Source: Rhizobium sp. N324
Lineage (GTDB): Bacteria; Pseudomonadota; Alphaproteobacteria; Rhizobiales; Rhizobiaceae
NCBI RefSeq assembly: GCF_001664485.1
Contig: NZ_CP013630.1
Coordinates: forward strand, 2,917,001-2,981,000
Length of the DNA stretch: 64,000 nucleotides
Reading direction: 5' to 3'
Position numbers and translations under genes: made by a program. The first letter of the stretch is position 1; each line of letters opens with the position of its first letter. A model generated the notes under the pieces. That model saw only the letters and a program-made list of their open reading frames with translations. It made no database searches and was not told the DNA's origin. This document shows, in pieces, positions 53,946 to 61,095 of this stretch.

Positions 53946-54595
53946 GGAAGAGCCTCCGGGCTGCCGGCAATGGCCGTGCCGATCATCGCATCGCGGCTGA
54001 CGAGGCCGGCCAGTGCGGCTTCGTCCATTCCGTCCGTGCCCTCAGGCCGCTCGGGGATCACGAGATAACGCAGCTCCGCCGTCGAATCCCAGACACGGAT
54101 CTTCTTCTCCTCCGGCAGCGTCAGGCCGAATTCGGCAAGCACGCCGCGCGGATCGATGACGGCGCGCGAGCGATAGGCCGGCGCCTTGTACCACACCGGC
54201 GGCAGCCCGAGCACCGACCAGGGATAACAGGAGCAGAGCGTGCAGACGATGAGATTATGGGTCTCGGCCGTGTTGAAGACGGCGCGCATATGCTCGCCCT
54301 GCCGGCCGGTATAACCGAGGCTCGCAATCGCCGCTGTCGCATCACGCTTCAGCCAGTCGGCGAAATCGGCATCGCTCCAGGCCTTGGCGACGACATGCGC
54401 CCCGTTCCTCGGCCCCACCTTGGTCTCATAGGTCTCGACAATCGCATCGATCGCCGCCGGATCGATGAGACCCTTCTCCGTCAGCAGCGTTTCCAGCGCT
54501 TTGACGCGGGCCTGCATGTCGGAATAGTGGTTGTCGTGGTGATGAGCATGTTTGTGGTGGTGGTGATCGGCATTGTTGTCGTGGTCGTCGTGCAT
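53942..54595 (-). CDS. nthA: Nitrile hydratase subunit alpha, cobalt type, His-rich N-terminus
   Basis: 217 aa. The metal site VCTLCSC (Cys118, Cys121, Cys123) has Thr in the second position, characteristic of cobalt enzymes (iron enzymes have VCSLCSC). [16 protein letters not shown] and [15 protein letters not shown] are conserved family parts. Residues 2-23 contain 11 His ([10 protein letters not shown] core), an unusual addition that could bind cobalt. ATG 54595 has GGAGG 8 bases upstream. No amidase or cobalt transporter is next to the cluster. Confidence 0.95.
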   Translation of the reverse strand: MHDDHDNNADHHHHKHAHHHDNHYSDMQARVKALETLLTEKGLIDPAAIDAIVETYETKVGPRNGAHVVAKAWSDADFADWLKRDATAAIASLGYTGRQGEHMRAVFNTAETHNLIVCTLCSCYPWSVLGLPPVWYKAPAYRSRAVIDPRGVLAEFGLTLPEEKKIRVWDSTAELRYLVIPERPEGTDGMDEAALAGLVSRDAMIGTAIAGSPEALP

Positions 54596-54675
54596 CGCAA
54601 TATCCTCCCGGAACGCGGATAGGCGCCCCACTTACTCTCGCGCGGCCGAAGGATGGGCAAGGTCAACCCCTTGCA

Positions 54676-54860
54676 CCCTCTTCTCCCCAGCGGGGAGAAG
54701 GTGGCCCGAAGGGTCGGATGAGGGGGCCGCACGGCATGCCCGTCATTGTTGCCCTTCGCTTGCGCTTCGTGCATTCGCGACCTTGTCGCTCACCCCCTCA
54801 TCTGCCTGCCGGCATCTTCTCCCCGCTGGGGAGAAGGGGAATCGCAGCAACGTCTCGCCC
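54676..54860. repeat. Dispersed rhizobial palindromic element, family A (copy 2)
   Basis: Nearly identical to 9015-9191: paired CTTCTCCCC/GGGGAGAAGG palindromes, GGTGGCCCGAAGGGTCGGAT, CACCCCCTCATCTGCC and a CAACGTCTCGCC tail. It fills the 362-bp gap between the nitrile hydratase genes and the SDR-DoxX gene. Confidence 0.8.
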
Positions 54861-54957
54861 AATCCAAAACATCAAGCCGTCTCCCTTCCTTCTACCACAC
54901 ACCACACCCCCGCCAAGCCCTCCTATCCCACTCAAACTTTTCCGCTAATCTCCCGCC

Positions 54958-56232
54958 ATGAACATTCTGATTCTCGGTGCAACCGGCTTCATAGGCTCCG
55001 TCGTCGCAGCCCGGCTCGTCGCCGAGGGGCATGCAGTGACCGGGCTCGGCCGCAATCCCACGCGTGCCCGCCTGAAACAGCCGGCGATAAACTGGCGCCG
55101 GGCCGATCTCTCGCATATGACGAAAGCGGACGACTGGGATGAGATCCTCAACGGCCAGCATGCCGTCGTCAATTGCGCCGGCGCCCTGCAGGACGGTCTC
55201 TCGGACAATCTGGCGGCCACGCAAGCCGAGGCGATGCTGGCGCTCTATGCCGCCGCCAAACGCGGGTCGCAGCCTCTGATCGTCCAGATATCGGCGAGGA
55301 CGGCCGGCGCGGCGGGCGACCTGCCCTTCCTCGCCACCAAGCGCCGGGCCGACGAGGCGCTGGCGGTAAGCGGCCTGCCTTGCCTCATCCTGCGCCCTGC
55401 CCTCGTTCTCGGCCGCAATGCCCATGGCGGTTCGTCGCTGCTCAGGGCGCTTGCCGCCCTCCCCCTGGCGCTGCCGCTCGTCCATGCCGAAAGCCCGGTC
55501 GAAATGCTGTCGGTGGACGATGTGGCGGAAGCCGTGTCGCGGGCGGTTGCAGTCGGCCTCCGCGGTGATATCGATCTCGCCGACGACGAGACCCTGACGC
55601 TTGCCGATCTCGTCAGCCTTCACCGGCAATGGCTGGGCCTGCCCCCCGCCCGCGTCTTTTCCCTTGCGCCGTGGCTTGCAAAGCCCGTCATGTGGCTTGC
55701 CGATGTCGCAGGGCTGCTCGGCTGGCGCTCGCCGCTGCGCTCGACGGCGATGACGGTCATGTCGGAGGGCATACAAAGCGCAAAGGGAGAAAGCGGCCTC
55801 GTCGCGACATCCGCTGCGGCAGCCCTATCAGCCAATCCATCCGGCGTGCAGGATCTCTGGTTTGCCCGGCTCTACCTGCTGAAACCGCTCGTCATATCGG
55901 GGCTCTCCGCCTTCTGGCTGCTCTCCGGCCTGATCCCGCTGCTGGCGTTGCAGAAGACATCCGCCCATTTCCTGCCGTTCATGCCGGAGTCCACGGCCAC
56001 CGCGCTGACGCTTGCAACTTGCCTGATCGACGTGGCGCTCGGCGCTGCCGTGCTTGTCCGTCCGCTCGCCAAACGCGCGCTTCTCGGCATGCTGGCTGTC
56101 TCCTTCGCCTATCTCGCCGGCGCCAGCCTGCTCGAACCGATGCTCTGGCTCGATCCGCTCGGTCCCCTCGTCAAGGTGCTGCCGTCGATCTTACTGACGC
56201 TGACGGCCCTTGCCACACTGGATGAACGCTGA
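54958..56232 (+). CDS. SDR-type NAD(P)-binding protein fused to a DoxX-like membrane domain
   Basis: 424 aa. The N-terminal extended SDR domain (ILILGATGFIGSVVAARLVAEGH at 3-25, ADLSHMTKADDW, ISARTAGAAGDLPFLATKR) covers about 290 residues. The C-terminal part has four membrane helices of the DoxX-like type (about 305-420). This fusion is a known family, for instance YcnF-like proteins; it may reduce a quinone-like or lipid substrate at the inner membrane. The last base of its stop codon is the first of the next ATG. Confidence 0.88.
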   Translation: MNILILGATGFIGSVVAARLVAEGHAVTGLGRNPTRARLKQPAINWRRADLSHMTKADDWDEILNGQHAVVNCAGALQDGLSDNLAATQAEAMLALYAAAKRGSQPLIVQISARTAGAAGDLPFLATKRRADEALAVSGLPCLILRPALVLGRNAHGGSSLLRALAALPLALPLVHAESPVEMLSVDDVAEAVSRAVAVGLRGDIDLADDETLTLADLVSLHRQWLGLPPARVFSLAPWLAKPVMWLADVAGLLGWRSPLRSTAMTVMSEGIQSAKGESGLVATSAAAALSANPSGVQDLWFARLYLLKPLVISGLSAFWLLSGLIPLLALQKTSAHFLPFMPESTATALTLATCLIDVALGAAVLVRPLAKRALLGMLAVSFAYLAGASLLEPMLWLDPLGPLVKVLPSILLTLTALATLDER

Positions 56233-56708
56233 TGCTCGAGCAATGGCTGCTGCTTGCCCATGTCATCGGCGCGACCGTGCTCTTCGGCACCGGCGCCGGC
56301 ATCGCCTTCTTCATGGTGATGGCGCATCGCACGCGTGATTCCGTTCTGATCGCCCACGTCGCCGGAACCGTCGTCATTGCCGATACGATCTTCACCGCTA
56401 CGGCCGCCATTTTTCAACCCGTGACCGGATATCTGCTGGTGCGCTCGATCGGCTGGGAGCTGACGGAAGGCTGGATCGCGCTGTCGCTGCTGCTTTATCT
56501 TCTCACCGGCCTGTTCTGGCTGCCGGTCGTCTGGATCCAGATCCGCCTGCGCGATTTCGCCCGCGCCGCGGCAGCATCGGGAGGCGCCCTGCCGCCGGCC
56601 TATTTCAGCCTCTACCGCATCTGGTTCGCCTGCGGCTTCCCGGCCTTCTCAGCCGTCATCGGCATTCTCTGGCTGATGCTGGCGAAGCCGTCGATCACCC
56701 TATTTTAG
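56232..56708 (+). CDS. DUF2269 family integral membrane protein
   Basis: 158 aa with four hydrophobic helices (from about residue 5, 48, 82 and 135). Matches DUF2269 by the HVIGATVLFGTGAGIAFFM beginning and the GYLLVRSIGWELTEGWI loop. Function unknown. It is coupled (1-base overlap) to the SDR-DoxX gene, so the two membrane proteins likely act together. It overlaps the convergent LysE gene by 9 bases. Confidence 0.85.
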   Translation: MLEQWLLLAHVIGATVLFGTGAGIAFFMVMAHRTRDSVLIAHVAGTVVIADTIFTATAAIFQPVTGYLLVRSIGWELTEGWIALSLLLYLLTGLFWLPVVWIQIRLRDFARAAAASGGALPPAYFSLYRIWFACGFPAFSAVIGILWLMLAKPSITLF

Positions 56709-57293
56709 CATCGGCCAGAGGCTCGCCACCAGAAGCACCGCCATACTGATATTGAACCATTTCAGCCGCACCGGATCGGAAAGCCATTCCCGCAATGCCG
56801 AGCCGAAGCCTGCCCAGGTCGAAACGCTCGGCACGTTGACTGCCGCAAAGGCGAGGCCGACGAGAAGCACGCTGACGAGATAGAGCTCGGGATTGGTATA
56901 GGTCGCCATCGCGGTGACCGCCATCACCCAGGCTTTTGGATTGACCCACTGAAAGGCCGCCGCTGAAAAGAAAGACATTGGCTTGACGGCGCTCTTGCCT
57001 TCGCTAAGCGATCGCGACGAGGCGATCTTCCAGGCGATCCAGACGAGATAGGCGCCGCCGGCAAATTTCAACGCCGTATAGACTGCCGGCATCGTATGCA
57101 GCACCGCGCCAAGTCCAAGACCGACGCCGATGAGCAGCGAGAAGAACCCGACACCGATGCCGAACATATGCGGGATCGTTCTGCGGAAGCCGAAATTCAC
57201 GCCCGAGGCAAAGAGCATCATATTGTTCGGCCCCGGCGTGATCGAGGTCGTGAAGGCGAAGAGTACGAGGGCGACAAACGTATCCAGCGGCAT
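56700..57293 (-). CDS. LysE-family amino acid exporter (RhtB-like)
   Basis: 197 aa inner-membrane exporter with six hydrophobic helices. [23 protein letters not shown] at the start of helix 1-2, [14 protein letters not shown] and [16 protein letters not shown] are family hallmarks. ATG 57293 is preferred because GGGAGG lies 4 bases before it. Function by family: export of homoserine, threonine or another amino acid. Monocistronic. Confidence 0.9.
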   Translation of the reverse strand: MPLDTFVALVLFAFTTSITPGPNNMMLFASGVNFGFRRTIPHMFGIGVGFFSLLIGVGLGLGAVLHTMPAVYTALKFAGGAYLVWIAWKIASSRSLSEGKSAVKPMSFFSAAAFQWVNPKAWVMAVTAMATYTNPELYLVSVLLVGLAFAAVNVPSVSTWAGFGSALREWLSDPVRLKWFNISMAVLLVASLWPMLK

Positions 57294-57440
57294 GAGACCT
57301 CCCGAACCGGCCTTTTCCAGCCTGTTCATTTAGGTCAGCATAACTGTCCAAAATTACCCATGCCATTGCATTATTGTCATGGTGACAGGATTACTGGAAA
57401 GATGGCGACACGGCCCAATCTTTTGCCGAGGAAGAAACCC

Positions 57441-58289
57441 ATGCAGGACGACCCGATTCCATCCGTCAAATTCCCGAACGGCGCTGAGGTGCCGGCGCTC
57501 GGCCAGGGAACATGGGCCATGGGCGAGGATGCCGGCCATGCCAGGGCCGAGATCGAAAGTCTCAAAGCCGGCATCGATCTCGGCATGACGCTGATCGACA
57601 CCGCCGAAATGTACGGTGACGGTGGCGCCGAGGAGATCGTCGGCCAGGCGATCAGCGGACGGCGCGACGAGGTCTTCATCGTCAGCAAGGTCTATCCCTG
57701 GAATGCCAGCCTGAAAGGCACGATCGAAGCCTGCGAGCGCAGTCTGGAACGGCTCCGCACCGACCGCATCGATCTCTATCTCCTGCACTGGCGCGGCAGT
57801 CATCCGCTGGCCGAAACCGTTGCGGCCTTCGAAATGCTGAAGGCCTCAGGCAAGATCGGCGCCTGGGGCGTTTCCAATTTCGACACCGACGACATGGAGG
57901 AATTGCTCACCGTGCCCGACGGCGCCAATGTCGCCGCCAACCAGGTGCTCTACAACCTCTCCCGCCGCGGCATCGAATTCGATCTCCTGCCCTGGTGCCA
58001 GAGCCGCCGCATCCCGGTTATGGCCTATTCACCGATCGAGCAGGGACATATCCTGCACCATCCCGAGCTGATCCACATCGCCAAGGCCTATCAGGCGACA
58101 CCAGCGCAGCTGGCGCTGGCCTTCCTGCTCGAACGCGACGGCGTTATCGTCATCCCGAAAACGTCGAATCCCGAACGCGCGGCTGAGAACCGCGACTGCG
58201 TCTCGCTTGAGATCACCGATGAGGACTGGCAGGCATTGGACGCCGCCTTCCCGCCGCCGACAAGCAAAAAGCCGCTGGAGATGCTGTGA
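57441..58289 (+). CDS. Aldo/keto reductase (2,5-diketogluconate reductase-like)
   Basis: 282 aa. The catalytic tetrad is Asp and Tyr in [16 protein letters not shown], Lys in [10 protein letters not shown] and His in [12 protein letters not shown]. The cofactor region [18 protein letters not shown] is at the C-terminus. ATG 57441 has GAGGAAG upstream; an ATG further 5' in frame is possible. Monocistronic, ended by a bidirectional hairpin that overlaps its stop codon. Confidence 0.92.
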   Translation: MQDDPIPSVKFPNGAEVPALGQGTWAMGEDAGHARAEIESLKAGIDLGMTLIDTAEMYGDGGAEEIVGQAISGRRDEVFIVSKVYPWNASLKGTIEACERSLERLRTDRIDLYLLHWRGSHPLAETVAAFEMLKASGKIGAWGVSNFDTDDMEELLTVPDGANVAANQVLYNLSRRGIEFDLLPWCQSRRIPVMAYSPIEQGHILHHPELIHIAKAYQATPAQLALAFLLERDGVIVIPKTSNPERAAENRDCVSLEITDEDWQALDAAFPPPTSKKPLEML

Positions 58290-58303
58290 TCTCCAGCGGC
58301 TTT
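58268..58303. terminator. Bidirectional terminator between the aldo/keto reductase and ilvH
   Basis: GCCGCTGGAGAT (58271-58282), loop GCTGTG, ATCTCCAGCGGC (58289-58300): 12-bp perfect stem, AAAAA before and TTT after. It overlaps the last codons of the reductase gene and serves both converging transcripts. Confidence 0.85.
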
Positions 58304-58325
58304 CGGCACGATTGCACTGCCGGGC

Positions 58326-58898
58326 TTACATTCCCTGCGCACCACGGTTCATCGCCGCGATGCCGGTGCGGCAGACCTCGATCAAGCCGAGCGGCTTCAT
58401 GATCGCGATGAACTGATCAATCTTGGAAGACTTGCCGGTGATCTCCAGAATGAAGTGATCGATCGTCGCATCCACCACCTTGGCGTGGAAGGCATCGGCA
58501 AGGCGCAGCGTCTCGGCGCGCATCTCGCCCTCGCCGATCACCTTGACCAGCGCCACCTCGCGCTCGATCGGCCGGTCCTGGCCGAGTTCGCGGGCGCGCA
58601 CTGTCAAATCGACGACGCGGTGTACCGGTACGATGCGCTCGAGCTGCGCCTTGATCTGCTCCAGCACCTGCGGCGTGCCGCGCGTGACGATGGTGATGCG
58701 GGAAAGATGCGCCTGATGCTCGGTCTCTGAAACCGTCAGGCTCTCGATATTGTAGCCGCGGCCGGAAAACAGGCCGATGACCCGGGCAAGGACGCCCGGT
58801 TCGTTATCGACGAGAATGGAAAGCGTGTGGCTCTCGATCGCCGCCGTTTCCGGCGAGATGAAGTAGGCGGAGCCCGTGGGCTGTAGGTGTGCGTTCAT
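58326..58898 (-). CDS. ilvH: Acetolactate synthase small (regulatory) subunit
   Basis: 190 aa. The ACT domain HTLSILVDNEPGVLARVIGL then FSGRGYNIESLTVSETE at about 25-65 binds valine for feedback inhibition; the C-terminal half (TLRLADAFHAKVVDATIDHFILEITGKSSKID in parts) is the conserved acetolactate synthase regulatory domain. It forms the holoenzyme with IlvI, encoded 84 bases upstream on the same strand; a family C repeat hairpin stands between them. Confidence 0.96.
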   Translation of the reverse strand: MNAHLQPTGSAYFISPETAAIESHTLSILVDNEPGVLARVIGLFSGRGYNIESLTVSETEHQAHLSRITIVTRGTPQVLEQIKAQLERIVPVHRVVDLTVRARELGQDRPIEREVALVKVIGEGEMRAETLRLADAFHAKVVDATIDHFILEITGKSSKIDQFIAIMKPLGLIEVCRTGIAAMNRGAQGM

Positions 58899-58922
58899 GG
58901 TCTTGAGTTTCCTCTTCCCTGT

Positions 58923-58968
58923 CGCATAACCCCGAAAATGGAAAACGATTTTCGGAAAGGATTATGCG
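58923..58968. repeat. Dispersed hairpin, family C (copy between ilvI and ilvH)
   Basis: GCATAACCCCGAAAATG and CGATTTTCGGAAAGGATTATGC form an imperfect inverted repeat around AAAA, similar to 38979-39023. Within the ilvIH transcript it may affect relative expression of the two subunits. Confidence 0.65.
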
Positions 58969-58981
58969 CAAATTAAAAATG

Positions 58982-60772
58982 TCAGACGAGCGCGCGGCCC
59001 TTGGCGTCGATCGCATTGGCGACCGCTTCGTCGGTGGCTTCATCAGGCAGCAGCATTTCGTTATGCGCCTTGCCCGAGGGGATCATCGGGAAGCAGTTGG
59101 CGAGATTGGCAACCCGGCAATCGAAGATCACCGGCTTCCTGACCTCGATCATCTCGACAATGGCATCGTCCAGGTCATCCGGCTTTTCGCAGCGCAGGCC
59201 GACGGCGCCATAGGCTTCCGCCAGCTTGACGAAATCGGGCATCGCCTCGGTATAGGAGTTCGACAGACGGTTGCCGTGCAGCAATTGCTGCCACTGGCGC
59301 ACCATGCCCATATACTGGTTGTTCATGATGAAGATCTTGATCGGCGCATCGTGCTGGATCGCCGCCGACATTTCCTGAATACACATCTGGATCGATGCGT
59401 CGCCAGCAATGTCGATGACGAGGCTGTCGGGATGGGCGATCTGGACTCCAAGGGCCGCCGGCAGACCGTAGCCCATCGTGCCGAGGCCGCCCGATGTCAT
59501 CCAGCGGTTCGGCTGCTCGAAGCCGAAGAACTGCGCCGCCCACATCTGATGCTGGCCGACTTCGGTGGTGATGTAGGTATCGCGGTCCTTGGTGTGCGCA
59601 TAGAGCCGCTCCAGCGCATATTGCGGCATGATGACGTCATTGCTCCTCGTATAGGCGAAGGAGTTGCGCGCCCGCCAGCGGGCGATATCGGTCCACCAGT
59701 CTTCGAGGCGGTTCTTCTCCGGCTTCTTCGGCAGCGCCCGCCACAGGCGGACCATATCTTCGAGGACATGCCCGACATCACCGCGGATGCCGATATCGAC
59801 ACGGACGTTCTTGTTGATCGAAGACGGATCGATATCGATATGGATTTTCTTCGAATTCGGGGAAAAGGCATTGAGGCGGCCGGTGATGCGGTCGTCGAAG
59901 CGGGCGCCGATGCAGACCATGACGTCGCAGTCATGCATCGCCATGTTGGCTTCGTAGGAGCCGTGCATGCCGAGCATCTTCAGCCAGTTCTTGCCCGAAG
60001 CCGGATAGGCGCCGAGGCCCATCAGCGTCGAGGTGATCGGGAAACCGGTGAGTTCGACCAGCTCGCGCAGCAGCTTGGAGGCCTCGGGGCCGGAATTGAT
60101 GACGCCGCCGCCGGAATAGATGATTGGACGGCGCGCAGTCGCCATCAGCTCGATCGCTGCATGGATCTGGTTGAGGTCGCCCTGGATTTTCGGCTGATAG
60201 CTCTTCTGGATCGTGTAATCGGCGGGCGGCGTATAGGTGCCGGTGGCAAACTGCACGTCTTTCGGAATATCGACGACGACGGGGCCCGGACGGCCGGACT
60301 GTGCGATGCGGAAGGCCTCGTGAATAACGGCGGCGAGCTGGTTGACGTCCTTGACCAGCCAGTTGTGCTTGGTGCAGGGCCGGGTGATGCCGACCGTATC
60401 GCATTCCTGGAAGGCGTCGGAGCCGATCAGCGGGGTCGGAACCTGACCGGTCAGGCAGACGAGCGGGACCGAATCCATCAGCGCGTCCTGCAGCGGCGTG
60501 ACCGCATTGGTGGCGCCCGGACCCGAGGTGACCAGCATGACGCCGACCTTGCCGGTGGAGCGGGCGTAGCCTTCGGCCGCATGGCCTGCTCCCTGCTCGT
60601 GACGGACGAGGATGTGCTTGACCTCTTCCTGCTGGAAGATCTCGTCATAGATCGGCAGAACCGCGCCGCCGGGATAGCCGAAGATATGTTCGACGCCGTT
60701 GTCCTTCAGCGCCTTGAGAACGATCTCCGCTCCCGTCATCCGATTGCCTGCCGCCTGATTGTCCGTGCTCAT
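58982..60772 (-). CDS. ilvI: Acetolactate synthase large (catalytic) subunit
   Basis: 596 aa thiamine diphosphate and FAD enzyme making acetolactate or acetohydroxybutyrate, the first common step of branched-chain amino acid synthesis. GYPGGAVLPIYDEI and the cofactor-activating Glu59 (VRHEQGAGHAAEGYAR) are at the N-terminus; GLGAYPASGKNWLKMLGMHG is in the FAD domain; GDASIQMCIQEM to NNQYMGMVRQW is the ThDP-Mg site. ATG 60772 fits the family; the preceding frame runs into the attenuator. Preceded by a leader peptide and attenuator. Confidence 0.97.
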   Translation of the reverse strand: MSTDNQAAGNRMTGAEIVLKALKDNGVEHIFGYPGGAVLPIYDEIFQQEEVKHILVRHEQGAGHAAEGYARSTGKVGVMLVTSGPGATNAVTPLQDALMDSVPLVCLTGQVPTPLIGSDAFQECDTVGITRPCTKHNWLVKDVNQLAAVIHEAFRIAQSGRPGPVVVDIPKDVQFATGTYTPPADYTIQKSYQPKIQGDLNQIHAAIELMATARRPIIYSGGGVINSGPEASKLLRELVELTGFPITSTLMGLGAYPASGKNWLKMLGMHGSYEANMAMHDCDVMVCIGARFDDRITGRLNAFSPNSKKIHIDIDPSSINKNVRVDIGIRGDVGHVLEDMVRLWRALPKKPEKNRLEDWWTDIARWRARNSFAYTRSNDVIMPQYALERLYAHTKDRDTYITTEVGQHQMWAAQFFGFEQPNRWMTSGGLGTMGYGLPAALGVQIAHPDSLVIDIAGDASIQMCIQEMSAAIQHDAPIKIFIMNNQYMGMVRQWQQLLHGNRLSNSYTEAMPDFVKLAEAYGAVGLRCEKPDDLDDAIVEMIEVRKPVIFDCRVANLANCFPMIPSGKAHNEMLLPDEATDEAVANAIDAKGRALV

Positions 60773-60831
60773 CTGTCTGTTCCGTTTATGCTGGGATTTG
60801 CGTTTGTGGCCGGAAGCCCGAATTTCGGGCA

Positions 60832-60946
60832 TAAAAAAAGGCCCCGGAGGAGCCTGTCATCTAGCGCATGGGTGGCTACCGCCGGATGGTTACACCATCC
60901 TGCCCATGCGCTTTCCCACCACGATAAGAGCCATTGCGATTTTCAT
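60832..60946 (-). promoter_or_regulatory. ilvI transcription attenuator
   Basis: In transcript order: leader peptide frame (60946-60890); a long hairpin with outer stem CCCATGCGCT/AGCGCATGGG (60903-60912 with 60863-60872) and inner stem GGATGGT/ACCATCC (60884-60900); then the terminator AGGCTCC-TCC-GGGGCCT followed by seven T (60855-60832). Ribosome stalling at the Ala-Leu-Ile-Val-Val codons would change the pairing and let transcription enter ilvI. Confidence 0.85.
60890..60946 (-). CDS. ilvI leader peptide (18 aa)
   Basis: ATG at 60946, TAA at 60892-60890. The sequence is MKIAMALIVVGKRMGRMV, with Ala6-Leu7-Ile8-Val9-Val10 and a final Val, the amino acids whose supply the ilv pathway sets. 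It lies directly before the attenuator hairpins, 118 bases upstream of ilvI. Its own ribosome binding site is weak (ACTTCC-side of the sequence gives only GAC-rich bases), so the frame is supported mainly by codon content and position. Confidence 0.8.
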   Translation of the reverse strand: MKIAMALIVVGKRMGRMV

Positions 60947-61047
60947 GGTCGGAAGTGATAGACAGAAAATTTCGCAGCGTCAACGCATGCCGCAATAAAA
61001 ATCCGGCTCCAGCCTTTACCCCCTGAAATCCGTGGCCTGAAGAATTT

Positions 61048-61061
61048 GTTAAAGGATTAAC
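61048..61061. promoter_or_regulatory. Inverted repeat GTTAA-AGGA-TTAAC
   Basis: A perfect 5-bp arm repeat in the AT-rich divergent region between the ilvI leader and the HerA-like gene. It may belong to the promoter of either gene; no factor can be named. Confidence 0.3.
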
Positions 61062-61095
61062 TTTATTCTTTTCCCCTATTGTAGGGAGTAGCCCT

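Noticed and set aside
58964..60958. 664-codon open frame opposite ilvI
   Set aside because: Antisense to a fully conserved enzyme gene; no family features.
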